Source: Penicillus capitatus
Taxonomy: Eukaryota > Chlorophyta
NCBI GenBank assembly: GCA_965649825.1
Contig: OZ287696.1
Coordinates: 1,364,001 to 1,428,000, forward strand
Reading direction: 5' to 3'
Length of the DNA: 64,000 nucleotides
Of the stretch, positions 11,476 through 21,740 are shown piece by piece (the first letter of the stretch is position 1; each line of letters begins with the position of its first letter). Below the pieces are notes generated by a model, which searched no databases, was not told the DNA's origin, and was given only the letters and a program-made list of their open reading frames with translations. Position numbers and translations under genes: made by a program.

Positions 11476-12450
11476 TCAAGAGAAAGTCGCTGCATACTCT
11501 TCCAGCAGATTTGCCCCTGCTTCGAAGCTTTGGAGGGCGAAGTAGCGTTGCTGAAATCCATCCTTGTAGCTCATTTTCGGCTGCGGGACATAGGGATCGA
11601 AAGGGACCACATCTGCTTTGCCATCTCCCATCCACTGCAGCTCGCCATAGCTCGACAGAATTCCTGCACCGAAGGCTTTGATATCTGATCCCTCGTAGAC
11701 CACGCCGTATTCGACGGAATAGAAGTAGACCTTCGTCAGATGCCAAATGCGTTCCTCCGAAGCGCCCAGCGATGCCAGACCAATGCAGTGCATCATTTTG
11801 CAGAACATCGGATCAGTAAGCATGGTAACGTGGCCAAGGAGTTCATGGATCAAGTCAGGCTCGGGTGTGTAGATTGGATTCGTGTGATGGCGGACGTACT
11901 GAGTCGAGTGGAATGTCTTGAAAGCCAGACCATTGAGAAAATCGCGTGGATGCATCAATCCAGAGGTGGGACGAATCTGCCATCCCGTTTCCTCCTGGAT
12001 GACAGCAGAAATATCTTCAAGCTGCGGCACGTAGTCTTCTGTGAAACGGAACTTGGGAAAGCTCCTATTGTACGTCTGACAGGCGTATGCGGGATAGAGA
12101 TCCCTCAACGTATGCAGAGCGAAAGCCCATGTTGCCCGTTCCGTCTCTGTGTACTCCACTCTTGGAATTGGCTGACCACTGCAGACAGCGACGGGTCGTG
12201 CCAGGAACAGAACAGAGGATGCCCCTTACATCTCGTGACTCTTTGCCAATTGTTGAATCATTTGTCGTCTCTTCTTGTAGACTTCATCTCCAAATCCCTA
12301 TACCATCATCTTGCGTTTACCACCCCTGTGACAATGCGCGTCGTCATACGGGATGTTCTTCAGCGAGGTCGGCACCGTAGCCCAGTATTCTTCCGTTATC
12401 GATATCTTCGAGGCGACGAGGCGCTGGATGTCTTTCTGAAGCAGCGGCTG
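11476..12450 (-). CDS. Pterin-dependent aromatic amino acid hydroxylase (5' end unresolved)
   Basis: The catalytic domain of phenylalanine/tyrosine/tryptophan hydroxylases is unmistakable. Exon chain: about 12350-12450, 12230-12297 and 11476-12178, with introns of 52 and 51 nt. Family motifs in order: RRLEDIDNGRILGYGADL, EEHPGFGDEVYKKRR, GQPIPRVEYT, VPQLEDIS, RPTSGLMHPRDFL, TPEPDLIHELLGH (both iron-binding His), VYFYSVEYG (the iron-binding Glu), KAFGAGILSSYGEL. The enzyme converts phenylalanine to tyrosine (or a related step) with a reduced pterin or folate and O2. All iron ligands are present. The length downstream of the core lacks room for a long tetramerisation helix. The first exon upstream of about 12450 could not be joined unambiguously. 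Confidence 0.93.
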
Positions 12451-12922
12451 AGCATTCTGGTCAAAACAGATTCAACATCAGCGACTGCTATGGACTCGAT
12501 GATGGCGTACGCGTGATATAACGTTTGGCGAAATGTTTTCCCGGCCATCGTTGCACCACACGTGGCGTCAGTGACGACAGAAATCGTCCTGGTTCAGCTC
12601 CACGAAGCATAGTTGTGAAAATGCTGCAGTTTGCGTCAGCGTGACGCACAAACCGCGTCATTTCAGAGACGCTCTATGTCGTTGTCAACGTGACAACTCT
12701 CAGTTATATGAAAATGGATGCAACCGTGATCGTTCTTGTCACAAAAACAATCGAACAAATGCGCAGCCATGCGTGATTGAAACGCTGACTGAGTGATGAT
12801 CTCTGTTCCGTCAGCTGTTTTTAGTACACTCCCGCGCGTCTGTACACGATGCATCCATTTATTGTTCCATAAACGCATCATCCACTGCGCCTGCCGCCTG
12901 TCGTACACATTGACTGATAAAG
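12451..12922. promoter_or_regulatory. Divergent intergenic region, hydroxylase / Rpn13
   Basis: This lies between the 5' ends of the minus-strand hydroxylase and the plus-strand Rpn13 gene. It should hold both promoters and the unresolved first hydroxylase exon; an open frame starting ATG near 12555 on the minus strand is a candidate but does not splice in phase. No TATA box or repeat stands out. Confidence 0.35.
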
Positions 12923-14124
12923 ATGAAGGTGCTGCTTGAATTCCGTGCTGGAAAAATGAACCTCGAAGAGCGCAAGCTCGTCCCCGATTCGCGACGAGGG
13001 CGAACACGTATTGTCGACGTCTGTGCCCTTTGTCTGAGATCACCACAGCATGACTGATAGCGTAATAGGATATCGATGGAATCCGACACGTCCAATGGGG
13101 ACCCGACAGCGCAAACGGCTTCGTGCCAGAACAGGATATCATTGTGATGCCAGATCAGGCAGATTACCGCAAAGTGTGACGGACGTCTCCGCATCCGGTC
13201 AAGAATCGACCAGACATATTCTCTTTTAGGTAGGGCCAGTGGACGAGCGCGTCTACGAATTGAAATTCCGCGACAAGTCCTGTACGCTGTTCTTCTGGTA
13301 AGGGCCAGCCATAGAGTGAGCTAAAATGTGAGAAATGTCGAACAGGATGCAAGAGAGTGATGTTAGTAAAGATCCAGACATCTGCGAGTCCTTCAATGCC
13401 ATGATTCAAAACAAGGGTAGATGACTCACTACTACGTAAGTACGACGATGCAAGCTGTGTGTCCTGTACAGGAATTGGATCGTCTCCACAGCACCATACA
13501 AAGTGCTTCAATGTGTCACAGAAGGCAGAATGTGTCAATCCCACTTTTCGTGTTCTAGCGTGCAAACAGGCATTCCGGATGCATCCTCTTTGGCACAGCT
13601 CTTGAGGTAATGGCGGTCGAGATGTAATGGTGTTGAGGTGTGCTTGTAGTCAAATCGCGTCATCTTCGTCAGGGGGAGGAGGAGGGCCATCCCGGCCGAC
13701 TCTTAATCTTCAGCAACAGGCTACTCTGGCAGCAACGCTGTTGTCCAGCGCTTTTGGCATGCCAACAAGAGGCATTCCCAAAAGACCACCGGGACCCAGT
13801 CTCGCTCAAATTCTTGAACCTGACATTCTCCTGCGGTATGTTCAGCAGCCAGGAATGCTGGAACGTCTGGCGGAGTATCTTCCCGAATCACAAAGGCAAC
13901 GCATTCTTTCTGTGCTGCCGTCTTCACGAGTGCGTGTCGTGGTCTCTAGGACACAGGAAGCATTGGTCAGTCAGTGTCTCTCGCCGCAATTGCATCAACA
14001 GCTCAAAATGTTCAGCAGTGCTCTACAGACAGGGCAGTTTGATCCTGCAGCCCTAGGGCTTCAAGTCGAGGCACATGAACAGCAACACCTCGATGCTGCT
14101 CGACTGAGACAATTCTGTTCGTAG
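12923..14124 (+). CDS. RPN13: Proteasome ubiquitin receptor Rpn13/ADRM1
   Basis: Seven exons (12923-13018, 13069-13173, 13230-13297, 13346-13416, 13472-13502, 13559-13606, 13650-14124) give 297 residues with every phase matching. Residues 1-115 form the Pru domain: VLLEFRAGKMN, PDSRRGRTRI, HVQWGPDS, DIIVMPDQADYRKV, RVYELKFRDKSCTLFFWMQE. Pru binds ubiquitin and docks on Rpn2. After a Ser/Gly/Pro linker comes the C-terminal DEUBAD domain (SLAQILEPDILLRYVQQPGM, LAEYLP, LSPQLHQQLKMFSSALQTG), which in the family recruits and activates the deubiquitinase UCH37. The protein acts on the 26S proteasome lid in cytosol and nucleus. An in-frame stop precedes ATG 12923. Long open frames on the opposite strand here are shadows. 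Confidence 0.95.
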
Positions 14125-14237
14125 GGACTCTCCTCTATCGATTTCTTGAATGCAATTCAAAAACTCGTCGATCGAGAGAAAGAACAGCATCGATCGGAGT
14201 AGTCTATGTACATGACGTCTTTCGGTCATCGAAACAT

Positions 14238-16670
14238 ATGTCGAATCGTTTCGTTCTTCGCCGCTGTCGATTCTGCTATTTCGCAACGTTGCGTCGTTTT
14301 CTCGTAGCGACGATCGACATCGATCGGCACGCGAATTCACCAAAGCAGCTGTTCGCGACCAAGGCTGGAAGAAAGAGAGGATTGGCTGATGCCGAAGTCG
14401 AATCAGCGTTTCTCCGTCGGTTTGTGGACGTCCAAAAGAACCCAGACGCAGCCGAAGTTGTCCGTCTTTTTAGCTTTCTTGCATCCGAGAGCGCCGATCT
14501 GAATAACGATCGCATTTTCGTCGACCTCTGCGATTTCGCGGCGACGGTAGCTCGTGGCTTCGACGCCTCGGACATTGAACTGATCTTCAGAGTCTGTTAC
14601 CAACGTCTCGACGTTCCGCACCGTGGTCTCCTCCATTGCATTGCAGATGTCTTGATCGCCTCTGACGATCTGACACCCTTTCCTCCTTCATCGCTCGTCA
14701 GTATCTTGACCTACATCTCAAGAAGACGCCGAGTTGAAGCGAAATCGCTAAAGAGTGAAGAGGATCCAAGATTCTTTCCTGAGGAAGATGACCTTGTGCT
14801 GATGTTGTTGGAAGAGGTGACACAGAAAGAGAAACTCGAAGCACTCGAGGCAACAGACGTCGCAAGCGCCTTCTGCTCTGCCGCGGCGTTGCAGATCGAC
14901 ACCGGAATGTGTTTAACCCAACTTAGAGAGAGACTCTGTGAAGAAATGATACTGCAGCAGTTATCGGCAAAGGAGATCGCACATCTCGCTTACATATCTG
15001 TCATGTTCTTGGAGGAAGACCCCTCGTTTGTGCTGAGAATGGCACAGGAGTTTCCAAGAAGAGTGGCAGAAACGAGTGGTGTGGAGCATATTGCTATACT
15101 GCTCTATAGTCTAGTCAAATGCGAAGGAGTCGTGAAAGTCCCGTCCAGACTACGCGCACTCTGCAGTCAGATACAGGAAGAACACATAGAGCCACTTCCA
15201 AACGCAGACCTGGCTTGTTTATTCTACAGTCTCGGTCGACTGGCCATCCGAAACGATGCCCTCCTGGAGATTCTATCCAAAGAGGTCTGCAAGAAATCGA
15301 GGCTTGAGTCCATTGAAGGACGTCAGCTGTTAAGCATTCTGCATGCCATCCAGCAGCTCGGTTATGTCAAAGACCCTCTATTGATCTCAGCACTGAGCCA
15401 CGAGATCTTGACCGGAAGAGATCAGACCACGGGCGTGTGGAGACTCCAGCGATTCAAAACCTTCGAGATCTGTGGTATTCTTCACGCTTTCAGTCGAATA
15501 GGGATGCATATGGAATGGGTGACACGTATGTTGCTGAGAGAACTCATCCGTGATGCCAGACAGGAGGATTTGACACAGGACATCGTGAGTATGATGATAC
15601 ATTCGATGGGTCTGACGCGTGTCTGGGATCAAGAGATCCTCTCGTACCTCAAAACCAATTGGCTGACCGAAAAAGAACTCGAGAATTTTGATGATCCGTT
15701 ACTATCCATGATGATCTCTGGGTTTTCACGGTTCTGTCCAACTCGAATGCTTGCCCATATGTCTCCCATTGTGAAGGAGATGGTCCAGGAGAAGAGATTG
15801 GAGAGGTGTGATAACATCACATTGACAAGCGTCATCCATGGACTGGCAGTTGCCAAATGCGGAAACCCACGCCGCGTACGGGCGCTTATCAACGAAGCTA
15901 GCAAACCCGAGAGGATTAAATCGATGTCCGAGAGATCACTGTCCCTGATGATCTATTCGTTGGGAAGATTTCAATGTCTCGAGGCCGATGGCCCGGCATA
16001 CTGTACACCTTTTGTCAAAGAGGCGCTGAAAGCAGACAGATTGGCTCAGATGGATAACCAAGGGCTGTCCAATTTGATCTTGGGCCTTGGCAAAGTGAAG
16101 TATCAAGATAACGCCCATGTGCTGCAGTTTGTTCAAGAACTGCTTAGACCACATCGGTCTGCTGGGCTGAAAGAGAAGGGATACGTTCAGCTGTGTCACA
16201 CTGTCTTCACATTAGCAAACCTCAAAGTCCAACAGTGCGATGCTATCCTCGATTCGATCTCGGCCTTTCTTCTGCAGAACGGCGTCCGTTCCATAGCGAA
16301 GGAAGGTCTCGCTTATGTGGTGGCCAAATTTGCACATCTAGACTACCGAAACGTCGAGCTGTATACGGCGCTTGTCAGAGAGGCCATTCGACGAGAAGGC
16401 ATGCGAATGCAAAGGGCAGCAGACATACCGTTGATCGTGGAGTCTATTGGACGTCTGAAATTGCCCTGGCTCTTCGGAGAGCTCATCTCATCTGGACTCA
16501 GAGAATTAGACAACCTCAACCGCTATCATGTCATCGATCTGAAGCGATTGCTTAACGGTTTTGTATCAATGAAAGGATCCATAAGGCCGGATCTGATGCA
16601 CAGACTAGAAAAAAGATTGTCTCAATTGAACGCGCTTCGCAGTCAAAGTACTGTCCTTGCTGTAAAGTAA
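14238..16670 (+). CDS. Large helical-repeat protein (HPR/FASTK-like, probably organellar RNA binding)
   Basis: A single exon of 810 residues, unusual in this intron-rich window. From about residue 60 onward it consists of degenerate repeats of about 36-40 residues, each with a core such as LACLFYSLGRL, LLSILHAIQQLG, ICGILHAFSRIG, LSMMISGFSRF, LSLMIYSLGRF or LSNLILGLGKV. Repeated short paired helices with L..L..SL/GL/AL cores are the mark of heptatricopeptide/octotricopeptide and FASTK-like proteins, many of which stabilise or process organelle RNAs. No RAP domain is visible at the C-terminus (...ALRSQSTVLAVK). The N-terminus (RFVLRRCRFCYFATLRRFLV) is basic, hydrophobic and rich in Arg, as in a mitochondrial or plastid targeting peptide. 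Specific RNA target unknown. Confidence 0.75.
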   Translation: MSNRFVLRRCRFCYFATLRRFLVATIDIDRHANSPKQLFATKAGRKRGLADAEVESAFLRRFVDVQKNPDAAEVVRLFSFLASESADLNNDRIFVDLCDFAATVARGFDASDIELIFRVCYQRLDVPHRGLLHCIADVLIASDDLTPFPPSSLVSILTYISRRRRVEAKSLKSEEDPRFFPEEDDLVLMLLEEVTQKEKLEALEATDVASAFCSAAALQIDTGMCLTQLRERLCEEMILQQLSAKEIAHLAYISVMFLEEDPSFVLRMAQEFPRRVAETSGVEHIAILLYSLVKCEGVVKVPSRLRALCSQIQEEHIEPLPNADLACLFYSLGRLAIRNDALLEILSKEVCKKSRLESIEGRQLLSILHAIQQLGYVKDPLLISALSHEILTGRDQTTGVWRLQRFKTFEICGILHAFSRIGMHMEWVTRMLLRELIRDARQEDLTQDIVSMMIHSMGLTRVWDQEILSYLKTNWLTEKELENFDDPLLSMMISGFSRFCPTRMLAHMSPIVKEMVQEKRLERCDNITLTSVIHGLAVAKCGNPRRVRALINEASKPERIKSMSERSLSLMIYSLGRFQCLEADGPAYCTPFVKEALKADRLAQMDNQGLSNLILGLGKVKYQDNAHVLQFVQELLRPHRSAGLKEKGYVQLCHTVFTLANLKVQQCDAILDSISAFLLQNGVRSIAKEGLAYVVAKFAHLDYRNVELYTALVREAIRREGMRMQRAADIPLIVESIGRLKLPWLFGELISSGLRELDNLNRYHVIDLKRLLNGFVSMKGSIRPDLMHRLEKRLSQLNALRSQSTVLAVK

Positions 16671-16727
16671 TCCATTCTGTGACGCCTTTTCTCCCGTGTC
16701 GTGAGCAGACGGGCCTGCAGACGTCAC

Positions 16728-17930
16728 ATGCTTTCTTCCCGGCGCATTCTCGAGGGAACGAGAATTGACCCAGGGCTGGCAGGGGATGCCGACGATGGAG
16801 AGAGGCTCGGGTCACGCGGAGGGCGACAATTGAAAATCGCTGTCGTCGGTGAGACGGGCGTCGGAAAGACGTCTCTCATTGAACGTCTTGTTCACAATAC
16901 CTTCGACGAAAGGTTGGCCCATCCTTCGAAGAGTGGACAACGGATGATAACACCGACAATGCTGTAGACCCGACCTCGCGGAGAGCAAGGTTGCCCAGCA
17001 CGCGCGCATCGAACTCCCACTCCATGGGGATGTCACGACACAGGCGCGGACGCTCTCACTGCAACACCACGTTATCTTCGGCTGTCACTTTAGGTCTGGG
17101 AAATGCGAGCTAGGTATTTGCGCGAAGAGATACTCGAGTATTATCTCTACGGAAGCGACGCTGTGCTCTTTGTCTACGATTTGACCAGCACCGAGGTGCG
17201 GCATCTCCTTAGGCCAACAGCGTACTGACGGTGGCGGCGCTGCAGAGTTTTGATGGTTTGCTTGCTTGGACGAGGAGAGTGCGTTCGTGTTTTGAAGACG
17301 AGCATGCCGTTTACTGCGCCATTGTCGCGAATAAGATCGATCTTGCCGAACGGAGAGCCGTTTCGCCGAGTAATCATAACGCATTTGTCCGAGAGCAACA
17401 GATTTACAGGTTTGGTACACAATGCCCTTACCACAAACCGTCCGTAGCGTTCTCATTGTAGTTATCAGGTGTCGGCAAAGACAGGCACAAATGTCAAGGC
17501 CATGTTCAGCCGAATCGCGGGAGACTTGCTTGGGTTACGACTGTCCAATGCATATCTCATGAGTTTGGGCGCCACATTACTGTCGCCACGGTACTCGGCG
17601 CGATCGAAGTGTGAAGGAGAAAAGGATGGATACCAGCACAACGGATCTCATCGACAGAGTCGTTCTTCGTTTGTATCGGATGCCTCGACCATCCGCATCA
17701 ACTCCGCTTCGACGACTGGCACTTCTCTTCTGGATATGAATGAGAAGCTCGCGGACGGGAGAACAAAGTTGCCGAGATCTGCATCGACCGAAGGACAACG
17801 GTCGAACGCGACGAACAGATCGGGAGGCATTTCAGAGATGGCTGCTTTTGCCATCGATGAGAAATCGACTCGGCCGGAAGAGAATCCGACGGGAAAATGC
17901 TGCTGCTGCTGTTGCTGCACGATCGTCTGA
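16728..17930 (+). CDS. Ras/Rab-like small GTPase with degenerate switch II and Cys-rich CaaX tail
   Basis: Five exons (16728-16912, 16968-17031, 17094-17195, 17246-17409, 17462-17930) give 327 residues. Visible G motifs: P-loop GETGVGKTS, NKID, and SAK; YYLYGSDAVLFVYDLTS is the typical beta-4 region. The position of the usual WDTAGQE reads VWEMRARYLREE, so the catalytic Gln and the G3 Asp and Gly are missing. The C-terminal 150 residues are Ser/Thr-rich and disordered and end with seven consecutive cysteines followed by TIV. The last four residues form a CaaX box, and the other cysteines are candidates for palmitoylation. The protein probably binds GTP but hydrolyses it poorly, or acts as a membrane-anchored pseudo-GTPase. 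It is closer to Rab than Ras, but the subfamily is not assignable. Confidence 0.85.
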
Positions 17931-18340
17931 AGCGACAAAGGAATAGAGATGCATGGCGGCCAACTTCATTGCTGACAGAAACAAACAGTGCAGTGATCTC
18001 GAGATGAGGACGAAACCAGAGTCTATGCTGGACCCTTGAACTAAGGCTTCTTGTGAGGAGACGATCGGTTTCAGATAGCTACCCCTTGAGCACTTTCAGA
18101 AGAGATGGTAAGCGATATAGATAGAGTGAGCTTGCATAAGGACGGATTTCTCCAAAAGATAAAGCGTGTCACAGTGTCTCTCCGTCACACTTGTTACAAT
18201 TTCAGTCTAGCCATCAAAAGGACGACGATCTTGATCGTGCTGTCGAAGGCTGTCTTAGCCGTAACATCGAATGCTATCCTTGCATCCCTTCGCTGCAGAC
18301 TGCGGCTGATTGAACCTGGAAAGCATTAGAAACGCAGAAG
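17931..18340. other. Convergent intergenic region
   Basis: Separates the 3' ends of the small GTPase gene (plus) and the MsrA gene (minus). One short open frame (18105-18329) has no recognisable features. I see no repeat or RNA gene here. Confidence 0.5.
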
Positions 18341-18980
18341 TCAGTGGGCGACGGTCAGACATGAGGCACACCTCCCTCCTTTCTCCAGGTATTGCTGATG
18401 GTACTCCTCTGCCAAATAGTAATCCCCGGCAGGCAGCAATTCGACGACGACTTTCTTCTCTGCCGTTCGGCGGAATGCCCCACTGTCAATCTTGTTCTGA
18501 ACATCGATCAATGCCTTTTCTGCAGCCTCCTTCTGAGCAGGAGAATGGTAATAGACGCCAGAACGATACTGCGTCCCGGCATCGTTGCCCTGCCGATTCA
18601 GGGTCGTAGGGTCCGTTCTCTCAAAGAACGTATCCAACAGGTTTCCATATGTCGCGGCCTTTGGATCATAAGTCACCTGCGGATCACAGTGTCCACTCTC
18701 AAGTACATATGCGTCTGTACGATTCTACCTGGACAGCTTCTGTGTGTCCACTTAAGCCGCTGCAAACGAGCTCGTACGTGGGACTTGGGACGGTCCCTTG
18801 AGTGTAACCAACGCTTGTCTTGACGACGCCCGGGACTCTCTGAAATGCTAATTCCAGACCCCAGAAACATCCACCTGTGCCGTCATCGATCGAGAATGTC
18901 GTGCGGATCAGGGAGTGACCTGCAAAGGTTGCCAATTCCATTCCAGATGGAGGATCCTTAGGCGCAAGCTCGGTGCCCAT
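18341..18980 (-). CDS. msrA: Peptide methionine-S-sulfoxide reductase A
   Basis: Two exons (18729-18980, 18341-18676), with an intron of 52 nt, give 195 residues. The MsrA fold is clear: catalytic [11 protein letters not shown] near residue 50, [25 protein letters not shown], then [20 protein letters not shown] and FLPAG-like [19 protein letters not shown]. The C-terminal CASC pair could supply resolving cysteines. It repairs methionine-S-oxide in proteins using thioredoxin. ATG 18980 gives a protein without a transit peptide. A basic, Ser/Arg-rich frame upstream (from ATG 19249) could add an organellar presequence through a 44-nt intron; this is inference only. Confidence 0.92.
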
Positions 18981-19543
18981 GGAGGCAAATGCACGTGCTA
19001 TTCGCGAAAATAAAGCTGCCTGGACGAACAAACACCCCTGGAGAGGAATTGCGCACCTCGACAGAGCAGAAGAAATCGCACCCGTCGATTGAGGCTCAGG
19101 CTCGAAGAAAGACGCGACGAACACAATCGGCGCGTTCCGTTTGGTGCTCCTGAGGGACTTCTCCTCCTCGTCGTCAACGCGGCTGTCGAGGCGACGCGTG
19201 TGAGGCCAGTGCAGAACGACCGCGTCTGCGAGATCTGTCCAACGTTCATGACTGGAATTGACGCCACCGTTCACGTAAGTCTCGCGTAACGAACTCAACA
19301 CGAGGTATTACCAGAAGCACCCAAAAGAGATCTCGTTCCCGCGTGAAGATTTGTGGAGCACCGAATGGTCGTATCCAAGGCAACGACCGTCGGGACTGTT
19401 CTATACTAAAGGCCCATTTTTCGTTTTAAGTCTTTCAATACGTCTTCCACCTCATCTTCTACAGATTTCTTTGATGTTTCTGATGTCTCCTTCCTAAGAC
19501 ACATGGTTTTCATAGAAAGGGGATGAAGTCAGAATTCAAACGA
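18981..19543 (-). other. MsrA upstream region with possible presequence exon
   Basis: Minus-strand sequence 19060-19249 encodes a start [15 protein letters not shown] followed by many Ser, Thr and Arg residues and few acidic ones, like an organelle targeting peptide. A donor near 19078 and an acceptor near 19036 could join it to the MsrA frame. The rest, up to the J-protein stop at 19544, shows nothing recognisable. Confidence 0.35.
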
Positions 19544-20445
19544 TTACTCTTTTGCACGGGGAGGTGAGCTGGGCTCTGCCGATTCTCTCTGCTGTGAATC
19601 TGGCGGCGCGGTAATCCCAGCTTCCTCTTCCAAGAACTCGACGAATTCCTATGCCATTCCACAGAACTGTGAGCGAAACCGCGTGATGCATCACAGCAAA
19701 TACCTCTCCGAAACTCGAAAGCTCTTCCCACAGGCTTCCAATTTTATCGTCGGTTGTCGTTTTCTCCGCGGCAAAATCGGAAAACACCTCTCCCAGATCC
19801 CGAAACACATCCTCCTGCGATTCCAACCCTTTCTATCCAAAGAACCGTCGCGATGCTCATTTACCAATCTGTACGCAGGTTCCGGCGCAAAAGTTGCACG
19901 AGGTCTCGATGATGACCGATAAGAGGAAAAGGGATCGTCCCTGTCGTACACTGAGCCCTAGTACAGGCCAACAGCATTTGGATGACCACGTCTTGGGTGC
20001 ATAGTTGTCTGGCACCATTCTCAGCTTTCGATCATGATCTGCACGTGCGTTTCCATCCGAGAGGATCTGGTAAGCGTGTCTGATCTGTTTGAACTGATCG
20101 GCAGCGTCTGGCTAAATAGCGCCACGACCATTAGATGGGAGGAGGACCCTCGACAGAGGACTGACAGATTTGTTCACGTCTGGATGCACTTTCAGCGCCT
20201 GCTTCTTAAAAGCGGCCTTGATTTCGTTGGCGGATGCTTTTTTGTCAACGCCCAGCACTCTGTAGAGATCTAAACAATCGCTTTCGCGTCATTGACTGCC
20301 AACCTCGAAAACGACCTTGATGCGCCTGGCAGAGGATGGATTTTCTGCTTTCGCGAGGTCTCTTCGATCGACGGTTTCGCCGAAGCACTGGAGCGTGAAT
20401 GTTCCATTTGCATCTGGACAGGGGTAGAAACCCGCGTCCTGGCAT
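19544..20445 (-). CDS. J-domain (DnaJ/Hsp40) protein, probably organellar
   Basis: Exons 20316-20445, 20166-20269 and 20111 downward join in phase, with later introns of about 46, 32 and 55 nt. After a basic, Arg-rich N-terminus ([17 protein letters not shown]...) that could be a transit peptide comes a J domain: [21 protein letters not shown], the HPD motif in [10 protein letters not shown], then [17 protein letters not shown]. The C-terminal part has a conserved-looking acidic block ([31 protein letters not shown]) reminiscent of plastid J proteins. It has no Gly/Phe region and no zinc fingers, so it is a type III J protein that would stimulate an Hsp70 partner. It starts only 47 bp from the divergent metacaspase gene. 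Confidence 0.87.
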
Positions 20446-20492
20446 CCTCGTCAAATCATCTTTACCGTCACGTCTTTTGTTTTCTCACATTC
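20446..20492. promoter_or_regulatory. 47-bp divergent start-to-start interval
   Basis: Only 47 bp separate the chosen ATG of the minus-strand J-protein gene (20445) and of the plus-strand metacaspase gene (20493). The sequence is T-rich on the plus strand (TCTTTTGTTTTCTCAC). If both starts are right, the two genes share a compact bidirectional promoter with 5' UTRs that overlap or are very short. Confidence 0.45.
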
Positions 20493-21740
20493 ATGCATCC
20501 ATATCGACCTCAGGGACATGCAAGACGAACGGAAAGAACTGAGAGCTGTCCACAGGAGTTCTTTCACTCGCAAGCGCAACTACTGCAAGGAGAGAATTTG
20601 GCCCGACCGCCTCTTCAGCAGCAGTGGTCTCTGCCAGGCCAACATCCTGCAGTTGGGTACGAAACGTGTTTCTATCCGCAGGTATGTTCCGTTACAGGCC
20701 ATTCGTCGCAGTCGGGCGTTCTGTGGAGCAGTTGCAGGGTGAGAGCAGTCAGACAGCCTATGGCGCCAGACCTACTGTCTTGACGGACAACTCATTTCGA
20801 ACCAGCGCCGTCGGTTCACGACCGCCGAGAAAGAGAGCGCTCATTATCGGCTGCAACTATCCTTTCTCGCCGACTGACAGACTAAGAGTAAGACTCCCTC
20901 GTCCGTATGCCGTTTGACAGCAGTGGGGTTCTGCAGTCATGTGTGAACGACGCTTTAGCAATGGGTCACATGTTGAGAGAGATGTTTGGATACTCCCCAG
21001 AGAACATACGACTTTTGGTCGATGAGGTCGACGCCTTGACTCAGTCGCATCTTCCCTCATCTCAGTCGTTTCCACCAACACGTCAGAACATCATCAAAAG
21101 CATGAAGTGGCTTGTCAAGGATGCCCAGGCTTATGACAAGCTCTTCTTCCATTTCAGTGGACACGGGACATGTTCGACCGACTACTATGGAGAAGAAAAG
21201 GACGGCAAGAATCAGTGTATTATGCCAACCGATCACGCAAACTCGGGGGTCCTGGTGGACGACGACATCAATCGATTTTTGATTCGTCCGTTGCCGAAAG
21301 ACTGCGTCTTACATGCGTTGGCGGACTGCTGCCACAGCGGGACAATCATGGACCTTGAATTCGTGTTCGAAGGAAAAGATTGGGCTTACCAAGGACCCAC
21401 GAGAGGATACAAGGGAACAGACGGTGGAATCGTCTTTCAGTTTGCTGCCTGTCGAGATCGACAGCGTGCTTATGAGCCTGACAATCCGGACATAACTTTC
21501 GGAGCGGCTACGGCGGCATTTATGCATGCCATCCTGAATCTTGATCGGGTCACTTATGGTACAGTGTTGCGAATGATGGAGCAACAAGTGAAAGATGCAA
21601 CGACCAGCGAGTTCATGTGGCAAAGAATAAAGAAGTTCTGCAAGAAACCGACTGAGTTTGTGATGGGGAGACAGTATCAAATGCCGCAGCTCTCATCTAA
21701 CACAAACGAGATTCCTTTGAGTACCGAAATCCACCTTTGA
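20493..21740 (+). CDS. Type I metacaspase
   Basis: Three exons (20493-20681, 20738-20887, 20937-21740), with introns of 56 and 49 nt, give 380 residues. The N-terminal prodomain is Gln/Pro-rich (PPLQQQW...GYETCFYPQ). The p20 region starts RKRALIIGCNYP, then LRSCVNDALAMGHML. The catalytic His lies in FFHFSGHGT and the catalytic Cys in ALADCCHSGT, where the second residue is Cys instead of the usual Ser. DDDINR and the acidic specificity residues are present. Metacaspases are calcium-activated, arginine/lysine-specific cysteine proteases involved in stress, proteostasis and cell death in protists, fungi and plants. A 19-nt intron alternative was rejected because the 49-nt intron restores the family motif exactly. 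Confidence 0.94.

Noticed and set aside
12663-13565. Long minus-strand open frames that look like a separate gene
   Set aside because: The plus strand here splices into a complete Pru domain of Rpn13 with every phase correct; the minus frames are shadows.
20905-20923. A 19-nt intron in the metacaspase gene
   Set aside because: A 49-nt intron (20888-20936) is in phase and restores the family motif LRxCVND, so the tiny intron is unnecessary.
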